From: Escherichia marmotae
GTDB taxonomy: Bacteria; Pseudomonadota; Gammaproteobacteria; Enterobacterales; Enterobacteriaceae
Length of the DNA stretch: 64,000 nucleotides
Assembly (NCBI RefSeq): GCF_002900365.1
Contig: NZ_CP025980.1
Span: forward strand, 84,810 to 148,809
Direction: 5' to 3'
Below are positions 1 through 7,946 of this stretch, one piece after another. Position 1 is the first letter of the stretch. Every line of letters starts with the position of its first letter. The position numbers and the translations under genes were made by a program. The notes under the pieces are model-generated. The model was not told where the DNA came from. It made no database searches and saw only the letters and a list, made by a program, of their open reading frames with translations.

Positions 1-503
1 TTGAAAAAGAATTAACCGGATCTAAGCTCAGCTTAAATAAACAAATTGACATTAGCATTAATCAATCAAATAAAACAGGCTCTAAACTTATAGGCGATAA
101 TAAATTAACACCCGACAATCCTATTCTTTCTTCTGAGCATAAAGAATCATTGAGTTTTGCAGATAAGACACTTCAAGAGAAAATTAATATCCAAAGAAAC
201 TCCTATGATATAAATACACTTTCCGGTCAACAAAAACAAAACCTTGGCCGGGCTACTATGGAAAGCTCATCTCTTGCGGGCAATGTTTCCCAGGCAGGTG
301 GACGTTATGCATCTGCCCTCGAAGAAGAAGAGCAAATGATCAACCAGGCAAGCAGCAAGCAGGCTGAAGACGCATCTCAGGTGTCCAAAGAAACGTCCCG
401 GGCTACATCTGAATTAATAAATAAATTAATGCAGGTTATTGATAGCATTAATCAGTCACGAAACTCTGCAGCAAGTCAAATTGCTGGCAACATCCGGGCC
501 TAA
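1..503 (+). CDS. ipaC: IpaC/SipC-type translocon protein, 3' end only
   Basis: An open frame enters the window from the left (first full codon at base 3) and runs to the TAA ending at 503, so only the C-terminal 166 or so residues are here. The tail has the features I know from Shigella IpaC and Salmonella SipC: the ADKTxQEKI segment, QKQNLGRATME, the acidic run ALEEEEQ, NQASSKQAEDASQVSKE and the terminal QIAGNIRA. In that family IpaC pairs with IpaB to form the pore inserted by the type III system into the host membrane, and its C-terminus drives actin polymerisation. It is followed by ipaD, as in pINV. Identification is firm; the start and hydrophobic region lie outside the window. Confidence 0.95.
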   Translation, partial: EKELTGSKLSLNKQIDISINQSNKTGSKLIGDNKLTPDNPILSSEHKESLSFADKTLQEKINIQRNSYDINTLSGQQKQNLGRATMESSSLAGNVSQAGGRYASALEEEEQMINQASSKQAEDASQVSKETSRATSELINKLMQVIDSINQSRNSAASQIAGNIRA

Positions 504-510
504 AAATTCT

Positions 511-537
511 AAAAGAGCCATTATATATGGCTCTTTT
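511..537 (+). terminator. Perfect hairpin between ipaC and ipaD
   Basis: An 11-bp perfect inverted repeat (AAAAGAGCCAT / ATGGCTCTTTT, 5-base loop) begins eight bases after the ipaC stop, and its downstream arm ends in TTTT. The ipaD ribosome site follows immediately (GAGGAG at 541-546). It could be a partial terminator, an RNA-stability element or a structure that sets the ipaC:ipaD ratio. Confidence 0.6.
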
Positions 538-552
538 AATGAGGAGATGAAT

Positions 553-1548
553 ATGAATATCACACCAACAAACAATATTACATTACTATCTTCATCTACT
601 AATGATGGTAAAAATATTCCCAATGAGACATCTGCTTTAGAAGTACAATCAGTTTCTCAAAACAAATCAACAAGTTCACTCGAGATGCTTAGTGACACAT
701 TGAAAAACATCAGAAAGACTAATAAGTCTTTACAAGCAGAGTTAGCGCAAAAAACATTTAACAAATCATCTCTTTCTGAATTATCCTTACATTCATCTCA
801 AATTAGCATGGATGTAAATAAAGCTTCCCAGTTTCTAACTACTCTTTCCAAAACTGACCATCCAATTAATAATCAGGCAAGAGAAATTCTACAGTCAGCC
901 CCTAAAATGGCTAATATCAACAGCCAGGAAATGATTTCTCACAGAGAACTATGGCAAAACATCAGTGATTCTATAAATGATATTAACGACCAGTACTTAA
1001 AAGTATATGAATCTGCTGTTAGTACATATACCAGTATGTACCAAGAATTTAGTGATGTACTCTCAGATCTTGCCAGTAATATTTCACCAGGTAAAGATGG
1101 TAACAATGTAAAATTAGACTGGAGGAAAATAGTTTCTTCTTTAGAAACGATCAAAAACAATTATTCTAATAAACCCCTTTATCCGTCGTCAGGAACAGTT
1201 ACTAAAGAACAAGCTGAAAAGTGGTCTGCTGAATTTGGACAAGGTGTTTCTACTGTAAAACAAAGTGGTAGCGGCTGGGTTGTGAATATAAACATGACAC
1301 CTATAGAGAAAATGATCCAAAGCTTGAATAATATCGGAGGCAATTCTAGTCCAGTTGAGATCGATAATGCAAAATATCAGGCATGGAACGCAGGTTTCTC
1401 CGCAGAAGATGAATCAATGAAAAATGGTCTTCAGACCTTAGTGCAAAAATATAGTAATGCCAACAGTATTTTTGATAACCTTGTAAAGGTGTTGAGTAGT
1501 ACAATAAGCTCATGCACCGATACTGATAAAATGTTTCTACACTTCTGA
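553..1548 (+). CDS. ipaD: IpaD type III needle-tip protein
   Basis: 331 residues from ATG 553, close to the 332 of Shigella IpaD. I chose 553 because GAGGAG at 541-546 gives a normal spacing and because the product then starts MNIT as IpaD does; the frame is open upstream into ipaC but has no matching homology. Recognisable segments include LHSSQISMDVNK, ISHRELW, INDINDQYLKVYE, NAKYQAWNAGFSAEDE and the ending SSCTDTDKMFLHF. In the family, IpaD sits at the needle tip, senses bile and host contact and recruits IpaB/IpaC; N-terminal helical hairpin, coiled-coil core and C-terminal helix are all covered. Second visible gene of the ipa operon; its stop overlaps the ribosome site of ipaA. Confidence 0.95.
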   Translation: MNITPTNNITLLSSSTNDGKNIPNETSALEVQSVSQNKSTSSLEMLSDTLKNIRKTNKSLQAELAQKTFNKSSLSELSLHSSQISMDVNKASQFLTTLSKTDHPINNQAREILQSAPKMANINSQEMISHRELWQNISDSINDINDQYLKVYESAVSTYTSMYQEFSDVLSDLASNISPGKDGNNVKLDWRKIVSSLETIKNNYSNKPLYPSSGTVTKEQAEKWSAEFGQGVSTVKQSGSGWVVNINMTPIEKMIQSLNNIGGNSSPVEIDNAKYQAWNAGFSAEDESMKNGLQTLVQKYSNANSIFDNLVKVLSSTISSCTDTDKMFLHF

Positions 1549-1556
1549 GGTGTTTT

Positions 1557-4500
1557 ATGCAAAGTATTAACAATACAACTCCTCTTTCATCATTATTACC
1601 ATCAAATACTTCTAATATTGAACATAGTGATTTAAAGAATAAAATATCAGATGTTACCTGTTCGACATCCTCTCCCAAAGAGACTATATCTGCATCTTTC
1701 AAAGAAAACTTTTCGACATCATTCAACAAAAAATCACTTGATTTTTTATTCTCATCATCTGGAAAAGAAGCTGCTTTAAGGGATATATTTCTTAACTCAA
1801 ATAACACCTATGCTAAAAGTGAAATAACTGAGTTCTCAAACGTATTGTATTCACTGGTTCATCAAAATAATCTTCAGTTCGACAATGAGCCCGGATTACA
1901 AAAGATCGTCAATCAATATTCTGATTTAATTATTAAAGATAAATTATCAAAAGACTCTGTGTTTGGACCATGGTCAGCAAAGAATAAAAAGGCTCATGCA
2001 TTAAGACAAAATATTGAGCATCGCCTAGCACAACTGGCACAAAAGCACACCTCTGGTGAAGCATTATCTCTTGGGCAAAAACTTCTTAACACAGAAGTGT
2101 CTTCATTTATTAAAAATGATATTTTAGGCGAATTAAAATTAAATAACGATGTTCTATCCTCACTTAATTTAGATGATTTAATAGATTCTCAGGCAAAACT
2201 CGCTTTTGACAGTCTCAGAGAACATCGCAGAAGTACCATTGAAAACTCTGGTTTTGGAATTGGCAAACTTTCCCGAGACTTAAATACTGTTGCAATCCTT
2301 CCCGAGCTATTGAAGAAAGTTTTTACTGATATCGCTAATGATATCAAGGAACAACATCCAACCCCTTCTTCTCAAGAACCATCGGCATCTGCACCTGCTC
2401 CAGATGAACCTGACTCTGGGCTCAAGCATGATACAAACACGCCATCTCAGCCCGTAATCCATTATCATATAAACAATGATAATAGAACTTACGACAACAG
2501 AGTCTTTGACAACAGAGTTTTTGACAATAGTTTCCATGAAGTTCCAACAAGCGAAACATCATCAAAACCATCTCAAGTAAATGATCCTTTATATACAGGT
2601 GCCCATTCCAATGTACCGAGTACATTAGCAGACAAAGTTATATCGGTGCACCCACACTCAGTTTCTGACGCAACTCAAACCTTTTCAGATAATCCAGAGT
2701 TAGATAGAAGTTCTCGTTCTGGTAAGGCCACCTCCGCGGCCCTGCAGAAACAGAACGCCGGCAATACGCCTTCCGCGAACTCCGCCACTAATGCCGCGCC
2801 CGCCGGTAACGCTGCCGCCACCGCCCCTGACGCCCAGTCCGTCAATCCCGGCAATTCTTTCTTCCGCGGACGCTGGACCCTGAACGTCCAGGACTCTGCT
2901 AATTCCGCACCCCGCTCCTCCGGACCGGCATCCGGAAAGGAGAACGCCGCGGCTCCGGCATCACTCTCCGGCTCCCCGGACGGCAGCACGAATGCCGCAT
3001 CCACCACTAAAATGTCGGCAACCTCACCGGCCGGCAACAGCACAACGGCTTCCGGTGCCCTGCAGAAACAGACCGCCGGCAATACGCCTTCCGCGAACTC
3101 CGCCACTAATGCCGCGCCCGCCGGTAACGCTGCCGCCACCGCCCCTGACGCCCAGTCCGTCAATCCCGGCAATTCTTTCTTCCGCGGACGCTGGACCCTG
3201 AATGTCCAGGACTCTGCTAATTCCGCACCCCGCTCCTCCGGACCGGCATCCGGAAAGGAGAACGCCGCGGCTCCGGCATCACTCTCCGGCTCCCCGGACG
3301 GCAGCACGAATGCCGCATCCACCACTAAAATGTCGGCAACCTCACCGGCCGGCAACAGCACAACGGCTTCCGGTGCCCTGCAGAAACAGACCGCCGGCAA
3401 TACGCCTTCCGCGAACTCCGCCACTAATGCCGCGCCCGCCGGTAACGCTGCCGCCACCGCCCCTGACGCCCAGTCCGTCAATCCCGGCAATTCTTTCTTC
3501 CGCGGACGCTGGACCCTGAATGTCCAGGACTCTGCTAATTCCGCACCCCGCTCCTCCGGACCGGCATCCGGAAAGGAGAACGCCGCGGCTCCGGCATCAC
3601 TCTCCGGCTCCCCGGACGGCAGCACGAATGCCGCATCCACCACTAAAATGTCGGCAACCTCACCGGCCGGCAACAGCACAACGGCTTCCGGTGCCCTGCA
3701 GAAACAGACCGCCGGCAATACGCCTTCCGCGAACTCCGCCACTAATGCCGCGCCCGCCGGTAACGCTGCCGCCACCGCCCCTGACGCCCAGTCCGTCAAT
3801 CCCGGCAATTCTTTCTTCCGCGGACGCTGGACCCTGAACGTCCAGGACTCTGCTAATTCCGCACCCCGCTCCTCCGGACCGGCATCCGGAAAGGAAAACG
3901 CCGCGGCTCCGGCATCACTCTCCGGCTCCCCGGACGGCAGCACGAATACCGCATCCACCGCTAAAATGTCGGCACCCTCACCGGCCGGCAACAGCACAAC
4001 GGCTTCCGGTGCCCTGCAGAAACAGACCGCCGGCAATACGCCTTCCGCGAACTCCGCCACTAATGCCGCGCCCGCCGGTAACGCTGCCGCCACCGCCCCT
4101 GACGCCCAGTCCGTCAATCCCGGCAATTCTTTCTTCCGCGGACGCTGGACCCTGAACGTCCAGGACTCTGCTAATTCCGCACCCCGCTCCTCCGGACCGG
4201 CATCCGGAAAGGAAAACGCCGCGGCTCCGGCATCACTCTCCGGCTCCCCGGACGGCAGCACGAATACCGCATCCACCGCTAAAATGTCGGCACCCTCACC
4301 GGCCGGCAACAGCACAACGGCTTCCGGTGCCCTGCAGAAACAGACCGCCGGCAATACGCCTTCCGCGAACTCCGCCACTAATGCCGCGCCCGCCGGTAAC
4401 GCTGCCGCCACCGCCCCTGACGCCCAGTCCGTCAATCCCGGCAATTCTTTCTTCCGCGGACGCTGGACCCTGAATGTCCAGGACTCTGCTAATTCCGCAC

Positions 4501-5882
4501 CCCGCTCCTCCGGACCGGCATCCGGAAAGGAAAACGCCGCGGCTCCGGCATCACTCTCCGGCTCCCCGGACGGCAGCACGAATACCGCATCCACCACTAA
4601 AATGTCGGCAACCTCACCGGCCGGCAACAGCACAACGGCTTCCGGTGCCCTGCAGAAACAGACCGCCGGCAATACGCATTCCGCGAACTCCGCCACTAAT
4701 GCCGCGCCCGCCGGTAACGCTGCCGCCACCGCCCCTGACGCCCAGTCCGTCAATCCCGGCAATTCTTTCTTCCGCGGACGCTGGACCCTGAACGTCCAGG
4801 ACTCTGCTAATTCCGCACCCCGCTCCTCCGGACCGGCATCCGGAAAGGAAAACGCCGCGGCTCCGGCATCACTCTCCGGCTCCCCGGACGGCAGCACGAA
4901 TACCGCATCCACCGCTAAAATGTCGGCACCCTCACCGGCCGGCAACAGCACAACGGCTTCCGGTGCCCTGCAGAAACAGACCGCCGGCAATACGCCTTCC
5001 GCGAACTCCGCCACTAATGCCGCGCCCGCCGGTAACGCTGCCGCCACCGCCCCTGACGCCCAGTCCGTCAATCCCGGCAATTCTTTCTTCCGCGGACGCT
5101 GGACCCTGAATGTCCAGGACTCTGCTAATTCCGCACCCCGCTCCTCCGGACCGGCATCCGGAAAGGAAAACGCCGCGGCTCCGGCATCACTCTCCGGCTC
5201 CCCGGACGGCAGCACGAATACCGCATCCACCACTAAAATGTCGGCAACCTCACCGGCCGGCAACAGCACAACGGCTTCCGGTGCCCTGCAGAAACAGACC
5301 GCCGGCAATACGCATTCCGCGAACTCCGCCACTAATGCCGCGCCCGCCGGTAACGCTGCCGCCACCGCCCCTGACGCCCAGTCCGTCAATCCCGGCAATT
5401 CTTTCTTCCGCGGACGCTGGACCCTGAATGTCCAGGACTCTGCTAATTCCGCACCCCGCACCTCCGGAGGTGCAACGAACATTCAGTCACAAAATTTAAC
5501 TGGCTCAACTAATTCCACAACCAGTAGAAATGAGAGTAGTTGGTCTTCTGTATCGAATGAAGTCTCATCAACGATCAATAAATCTAATTCGGGGTCAAAA
5601 ATACCACAACTTGATAGTACATTAATCAATGATGAACAACCTGTAAAAAAGGAGACTATTTATGAAGCATCAAAGAAAGTATCTGACTCATTAAGCAGCC
5701 TTCTTTCATCTGTAGAAATAAACACAACAAATCAGAACACAAACACTCAAACAGCTAATAAAAATACTCCGTCCCCTTCGATAAGCAACGCTGAAAATAA
5801 ATCGACAAACAATATTTACGAGGCTGCTAAAAACGTAACCTCAGCTTTATCTCAAGTTTTAAACAAAATAAACAAGGAATAA
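1557..5882 (+). CDS. ipaA: IpaA-like vinculin-binding effector with a large repeat insertion
   Basis: 1441 residues, more than twice the roughly 630 of Shigella IpaA. GAGGTG overlapping the ipaD stop serves ATG 1557. Residues 1-270 resemble the IpaA/SipA N-terminal secretion and chaperone region. Around residues 300-322 lies the short reiterated YDNRVFDNRVFDN motif after HYHIN. Residues about 395-1300 are a GC-rich tandem array of 106-residue units rich in Ala, Ser, Asn, Pro and Thr (separate entry). The last 85 residues carry two copies of the amphipathic vinculin-binding pattern, IYEASKKVSDSLSSLL and IYEAAKNVTSALSQVL, matching the IpaA C-terminus as I remember it. Position between ipaD and acp is the pINV position. 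Function in the family: secreted effector that binds vinculin and remodels focal adhesions and actin. The SipA actin-binding domain is not evident. The long antisense frame over the array is a composition artefact. Confidence 0.9.
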   Translation: MQSINNTTPLSSLLPSNTSNIEHSDLKNKISDVTCSTSSPKETISASFKENFSTSFNKKSLDFLFSSSGKEAALRDIFLNSNNTYAKSEITEFSNVLYSLVHQNNLQFDNEPGLQKIVNQYSDLIIKDKLSKDSVFGPWSAKNKKAHALRQNIEHRLAQLAQKHTSGEALSLGQKLLNTEVSSFIKNDILGELKLNNDVLSSLNLDDLIDSQAKLAFDSLREHRRSTIENSGFGIGKLSRDLNTVAILPELLKKVFTDIANDIKEQHPTPSSQEPSASAPAPDEPDSGLKHDTNTPSQPVIHYHINNDNRTYDNRVFDNRVFDNSFHEVPTSETSSKPSQVNDPLYTGAHSNVPSTLADKVISVHPHSVSDATQTFSDNPELDRSSRSGKATSAALQKQNAGNTPSANSATNAAPAGNAAATAPDAQSVNPGNSFFRGRWTLNVQDSANSAPRSSGPASGKENAAAPASLSGSPDGSTNAASTTKMSATSPAGNSTTASGALQKQTAGNTPSANSATNAAPAGNAAATAPDAQSVNPGNSFFRGRWTLNVQDSANSAPRSSGPASGKENAAAPASLSGSPDGSTNAASTTKMSATSPAGNSTTASGALQKQTAGNTPSANSATNAAPAGNAAATAPDAQSVNPGNSFFRGRWTLNVQDSANSAPRSSGPASGKENAAAPASLSGSPDGSTNAASTTKMSATSPAGNSTTASGALQKQTAGNTPSANSATNAAPAGNAAATAPDAQSVNPGNSFFRGRWTLNVQDSANSAPRSSGPASGKENAAAPASLSGSPDGSTNTASTAKMSAPSPAGNSTTASGALQKQTAGNTPSANSATNAAPAGNAAATAPDAQSVNPGNSFFRGRWTLNVQDSANSAPRSSGPASGKENAAAPASLSGSPDGSTNTASTAKMSAPSPAGNSTTASGALQKQTAGNTPSANSATNAAPAGNAAATAPDAQSVNPGNSFFRGRWTLNVQDSANSAPRSSGPASGKENAAAPASLSGSPDGSTNTASTTKMSATSPAGNSTTASGALQKQTAGNTHSANSATNAAPAGNAAATAPDAQSVNPGNSFFRGRWTLNVQDSANSAPRSSGPASGKENAAAPASLSGSPDGSTNTASTAKMSAPSPAGNSTTASGALQKQTAGNTPSANSATNAAPAGNAAATAPDAQSVNPGNSFFRGRWTLNVQDSANSAPRSSGPASGKENAAAPASLSGSPDGSTNTASTTKMSATSPAGNSTTASGALQKQTAGNTHSANSATNAAPAGNAAATAPDAQSVNPGNSFFRGRWTLNVQDSANSAPRTSGGATNIQSQNLTGSTNSTTSRNESSWSSVSNEVSSTINKSNSGSKIPQLDSTLINDEQPVKKETIYEASKKVSDSLSSLLSSVEINTTNQNTNTQTANKNTPSPSISNAENKSTNNIYEAAKNVTSALSQVLNKINKE
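2740..5457 (+). repeat. 318-bp in-frame tandem repeat array inside ipaA
   Basis: About 8.5 copies of a 318-bp (106-residue) unit with almost no divergence; the start of the RGRWTLNVQD motif recurs nine times at 318-bp steps from near 2860 to 5410. Each unit contains an aromatic/basic island (NSFFRGRWTLNVQDSANSAP) in low-complexity Ala/Ser/Asn/Pro sequence. Variants: units 1-3 read NAASTTKMSATSP; later units mix NTASTAKMSAPSP and NTASTTKMSATSP, the latter followed by NTHSANS instead of NTPSANS, in an alternating pattern that suggests a two-unit duplication. The array is visibly much richer in G+C than the AT-rich flanks of the same gene. Copy number is likely unstable. Confidence 0.97.
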
Positions 5883-5884
5883 CA

Positions 5885-6109
5885 ATGACAAAAGATAAAA
5901 TCTTTTCAATAATTGCATTCTGTTATGGCATAAGTTACAAAAAACTATCTGAAGAAACGAAATTTATTGAGGACCTTTCTGCGGATTCACTTTCACTAAT
6001 TGAAATGATAGATATGATTAATCTTGAATTCAACACAAAGATAAATGATTCCGCATTAGAACGTATTGTTACTATTGGAGATCTCATTTCCATCGTTAAC
6101 GATAAATAA
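5885..6109 (+). CDS. acp: Acyl carrier protein of the invasion locus
   Basis: 74 residues starting three bases after the ipaA stop. The helical ACP pattern is complete, with the phosphopantetheine site SADSLSLIEM; Ser35 in Asp-Ser-Leu is the attachment residue. In Shigella an acp gene lies between ipaA and virB, and in Salmonella SPI-1 the counterpart is iacP; both are specialised carrier proteins linked to type III secretion rather than housekeeping fatty-acid synthesis. The actual acyl group and target are not shown by the sequence. Translationally coupled to ipaA by spacing. Confidence 0.92.
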   Translation: MTKDKIFSIIAFCYGISYKKLSEETKFIEDLSADSLSLIEMIDMINLEFNTKINDSALERIVTIGDLISIVNDK

Positions 6110-6135
6110 AATAATAACAACAAAAAACATCATAC

Positions 6136-6160
6136 GTGAGGCCATTAATCATGGCCTCAC
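6136..6160 (+). terminator. Inverted repeat after acp
   Basis: Perfect 10-bp stem (GTGAGGCCAT / ATGGCCTCAC, loop TAATC) 26 bases after the acp stop. There is no T-run, so Rho-independent termination is plausible but not certain. It separates the ipa-acp transcript from the virB promoter region. Confidence 0.55.
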
Positions 6161-6236
6161 AAATCTGCCATATTTATAGCAGAAAAATAAGCAAACAAAC
6201 AAAGAGCTACAAAAATAACAAGAAAGCACATCTCCG

Positions 6237-6264
6237 TTGACTATTGTATATGCTCAAATAAAAT
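6237..6264 (+). promoter_or_regulatory. Candidate virB promoter
   Basis: TTGACT at 6237-6242 and TAAAAT at 6259-6264 with 16-bp spacing, 50 bases before the virB ATG. The surrounding 150 bases are very A+T rich. In Shigella this region is silenced by H-NS and opened by VirF; similar control is likely but no VirF site is proven here. Confidence 0.55.
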
Positions 6265-6313
6265 CCCATTGCTATTTCGTTAAAACTTTAATCCATGCGA
6301 ATATAGGTGTAAT

Positions 6314-7240
6314 ATGACGGAGTTATGTAAAAACCTGTTAAGTATTAAGGAAGGTCAACAGAGAGAGTTCGCTCTTCATTCAGGAAATAAAGCTTCATTT
6401 ATAAGAGTTAAGATTCCTCATGATAAAATTCAAGAGGTAACTTTTATTAACCAAAAAACTAACGTACGAGATCAGCATTCTTTAACAGAAGAGTCATTAT
6501 CTGACATAATTAAAACGATAAAGTTTCAACAATTTTTCCCAGTGATAGGACGGGAGGTTGATGGAAAAATAGAAATACTTGATGGCACAAGGAGAAGAGC
6601 TTCTGCCATATATGCCGGCTCAGAATTGGAGGTTTTATATTCAAAGGACTATATTTCTACACTTGATGCCAGAAAATTAGCAAGTGAAATACAAACAGCG
6701 AAAGAGCACAGCATTCGGGAGCTGGGTATAGGCCTTAATTTTCTGAAAGTATCAGGTTTATCTTATAAAGACATAGCTCAAAAGGAAAATTTATCTCGCG
6801 CCAAAGTCACAAGAGCATTTCAGGCTGCAAGCGTTCCACAAGAAATCATTGCTCTTTTCCCTATTGCATCGGAGCTTAATTTTAACGATTATAAAATATT
6901 ATTCGATTATTATAAAAGTTTAGAAAAATCTAACGAGTCTTTTAGTTCTGCACTTTCAAACCTAAAAGAAGAAATTAAAGGTATTAGTGTTGAACTACCT
7001 TCAGATGTATATAAAAAAGAAATACTTAACATAATAAAGAAAAACAAAAAGAAAAAAATTGATACATCTGTAACTGTAGATGCTCTATTTATTTCTGAAG
7101 ATAAAAGGACTTACATAAAAAGAAAAGAAAACAAAGTAAACAGAACATTAACATTTACCTTATCAAAAATAAACAAAAAGATTCAAAAAGAAATTGATGA
7201 AGCTATCAAGGAAATAGTTTCACGGAATCTATCAATTTGA
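6314..7240 (+). CDS. virB: VirB/InvE virulence regulator (ParB family)
   Basis: 308 residues, one shorter than Shigella VirB, and homologous over the full length with scattered substitutions relative to the version I remember. The ParB core is clear: KFQQFFPVIGREVDG, IEILDGTRRRASAIYAG, RKLASEIQTAKEHSIRELG, and the helix-turn-helix SYKDIAQKENLSRAKVTRAF, followed by a Lys-rich C-terminal part. In Shigella VirB binds CTP and parS-like sites and relieves H-NS silencing of ipa, mxi, spa and effector genes; it does not partition DNA. The start is supported by AGGTG upstream of ATG 6314. In pINV ipaJ follows virB; here a palindrome and IS debris follow instead. The window also carries its partition relative parB at 61-62 kb. 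Confidence 0.95.
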   Translation: MTELCKNLLSIKEGQQREFALHSGNKASFIRVKIPHDKIQEVTFINQKTNVRDQHSLTEESLSDIIKTIKFQQFFPVIGREVDGKIEILDGTRRRASAIYAGSELEVLYSKDYISTLDARKLASEIQTAKEHSIRELGIGLNFLKVSGLSYKDIAQKENLSRAKVTRAFQAASVPQEIIALFPIASELNFNDYKILFDYYKSLEKSNESFSSALSNLKEEIKGISVELPSDVYKKEILNIIKKNKKKKIDTSVTVDALFISEDKRTYIKRKENKVNRTLTFTLSKINKKIQKEIDEAIKEIVSRNLSI

Positions 7241-7251
7241 TTAACATAGGA

Positions 7252-7294
7252 GCGACTCACGGATAAACAGCCCCCCTGTTTATCCGTGAGTCGC
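7252..7294 (+). terminator. 19-bp perfect palindrome after virB
   Basis: GCGACTCACGGATAAACAG, a CCCCC loop, then its exact reverse complement, starting 12 bases after the virB stop. A strong operon terminator is the simplest reading, but the length and perfection also fit a recombination or IS end. The following sequence is ATAAAAATG rather than a clean T-run. Confidence 0.7.
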
Positions 7295-7680
7295 ATAAAA
7301 ATGAAAATCTGATGGCAATCCCCAAAGCACTGGATGAATGCAGTGCATCTGGTATTTTATTTAGAAAGATGGATCTTTTCCAAAATAGATGCGAGCTTAC
7401 AATCCTCGGACAGTAAGGCAGAGAAACCAGTACTTCTGTGCCATAAAATGTAAACCAGTTAATCCACTGCCTCACAGATGAACGGGCACAGCAGAGCATT
7501 CTGGCGACGGAGATTACACCGTCCCTACGGTGCAGTATCAGCATGGCAGTGAGCCTGCAGGCGTGATTATTGCCATGCGTTTTATATGGATAGTTTTCTG
7601 TATCAGACGTCGTTCGCCAAGGGATATTGGTGCTATGCTCGGCATCGCTCAGTCCGGTTAGTGATTTGTGATGTTTAGCG
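7295..7680 (-). pseudogene. Decayed IS630-type transposase fragment
   Basis: On the minus strand near 7645 a start MPSIAPIS is recognisable, and in other frames LHRRDGVISVARMLCCARSSVRQW matches the IS630 transposase N-terminal helix-turn-helix region (compare the better copy at 57.4-57.8 kb). Frames break repeatedly and the catalytic DDE region is missing. The fragment replaces the ipaJ position of pINV. Confidence 0.7.
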
Positions 7681-7908
7681 ATTGTTCAGATCGCATAATC
7701 CGGCCTGAGCTCCCTTAAAATGCTCTATACACAATGAACCTCAAGACACTTGCTTCAGTATCTGGAAATTATCATTAATTCGGATACAACCTGCATCGCA
7801 TAATCATCGGTCGTGACAAAATCAAGCATCTTCAATAATCACGGGGATAGTATTTTGCTGCCCATGGGAAGAACAGCTAAAAAGTATTTTAATATTATAA
7901 AATGTTTA
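7681..7908. other. Non-coding stretch before IS66
   Basis: AT-rich sequence with no convincing gene. Its natural continuation lies at 10602 onward, on the far side of the IS66 insertion. Confidence 0.5.
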
Positions 7909-7946
7909 TATAAATAGTAAGCGGCTCGTCAGAACCGTATTGATAT

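Noticed and set aside
439..552. Upstream extension of ipaD into ipaC
   Set aside because: The extension is the out-of-phase ipaC end and the hairpin; the good ribosome site and the family start MNIT are at 553.
2740..5457. CRISPR array
   Set aside because: The repeats are 318 bp, contiguous without unique spacers and in frame within a protein.
2675..5482. A 935-residue open frame on the minus strand and several 105-residue plus-strand frames over the ipaA repeats
   Set aside because: They arise because a stop-poor GC-rich unit is repeated at a multiple of three; the plus-strand ipaA frame continues smoothly on both sides and ends in vinculin-binding motifs.
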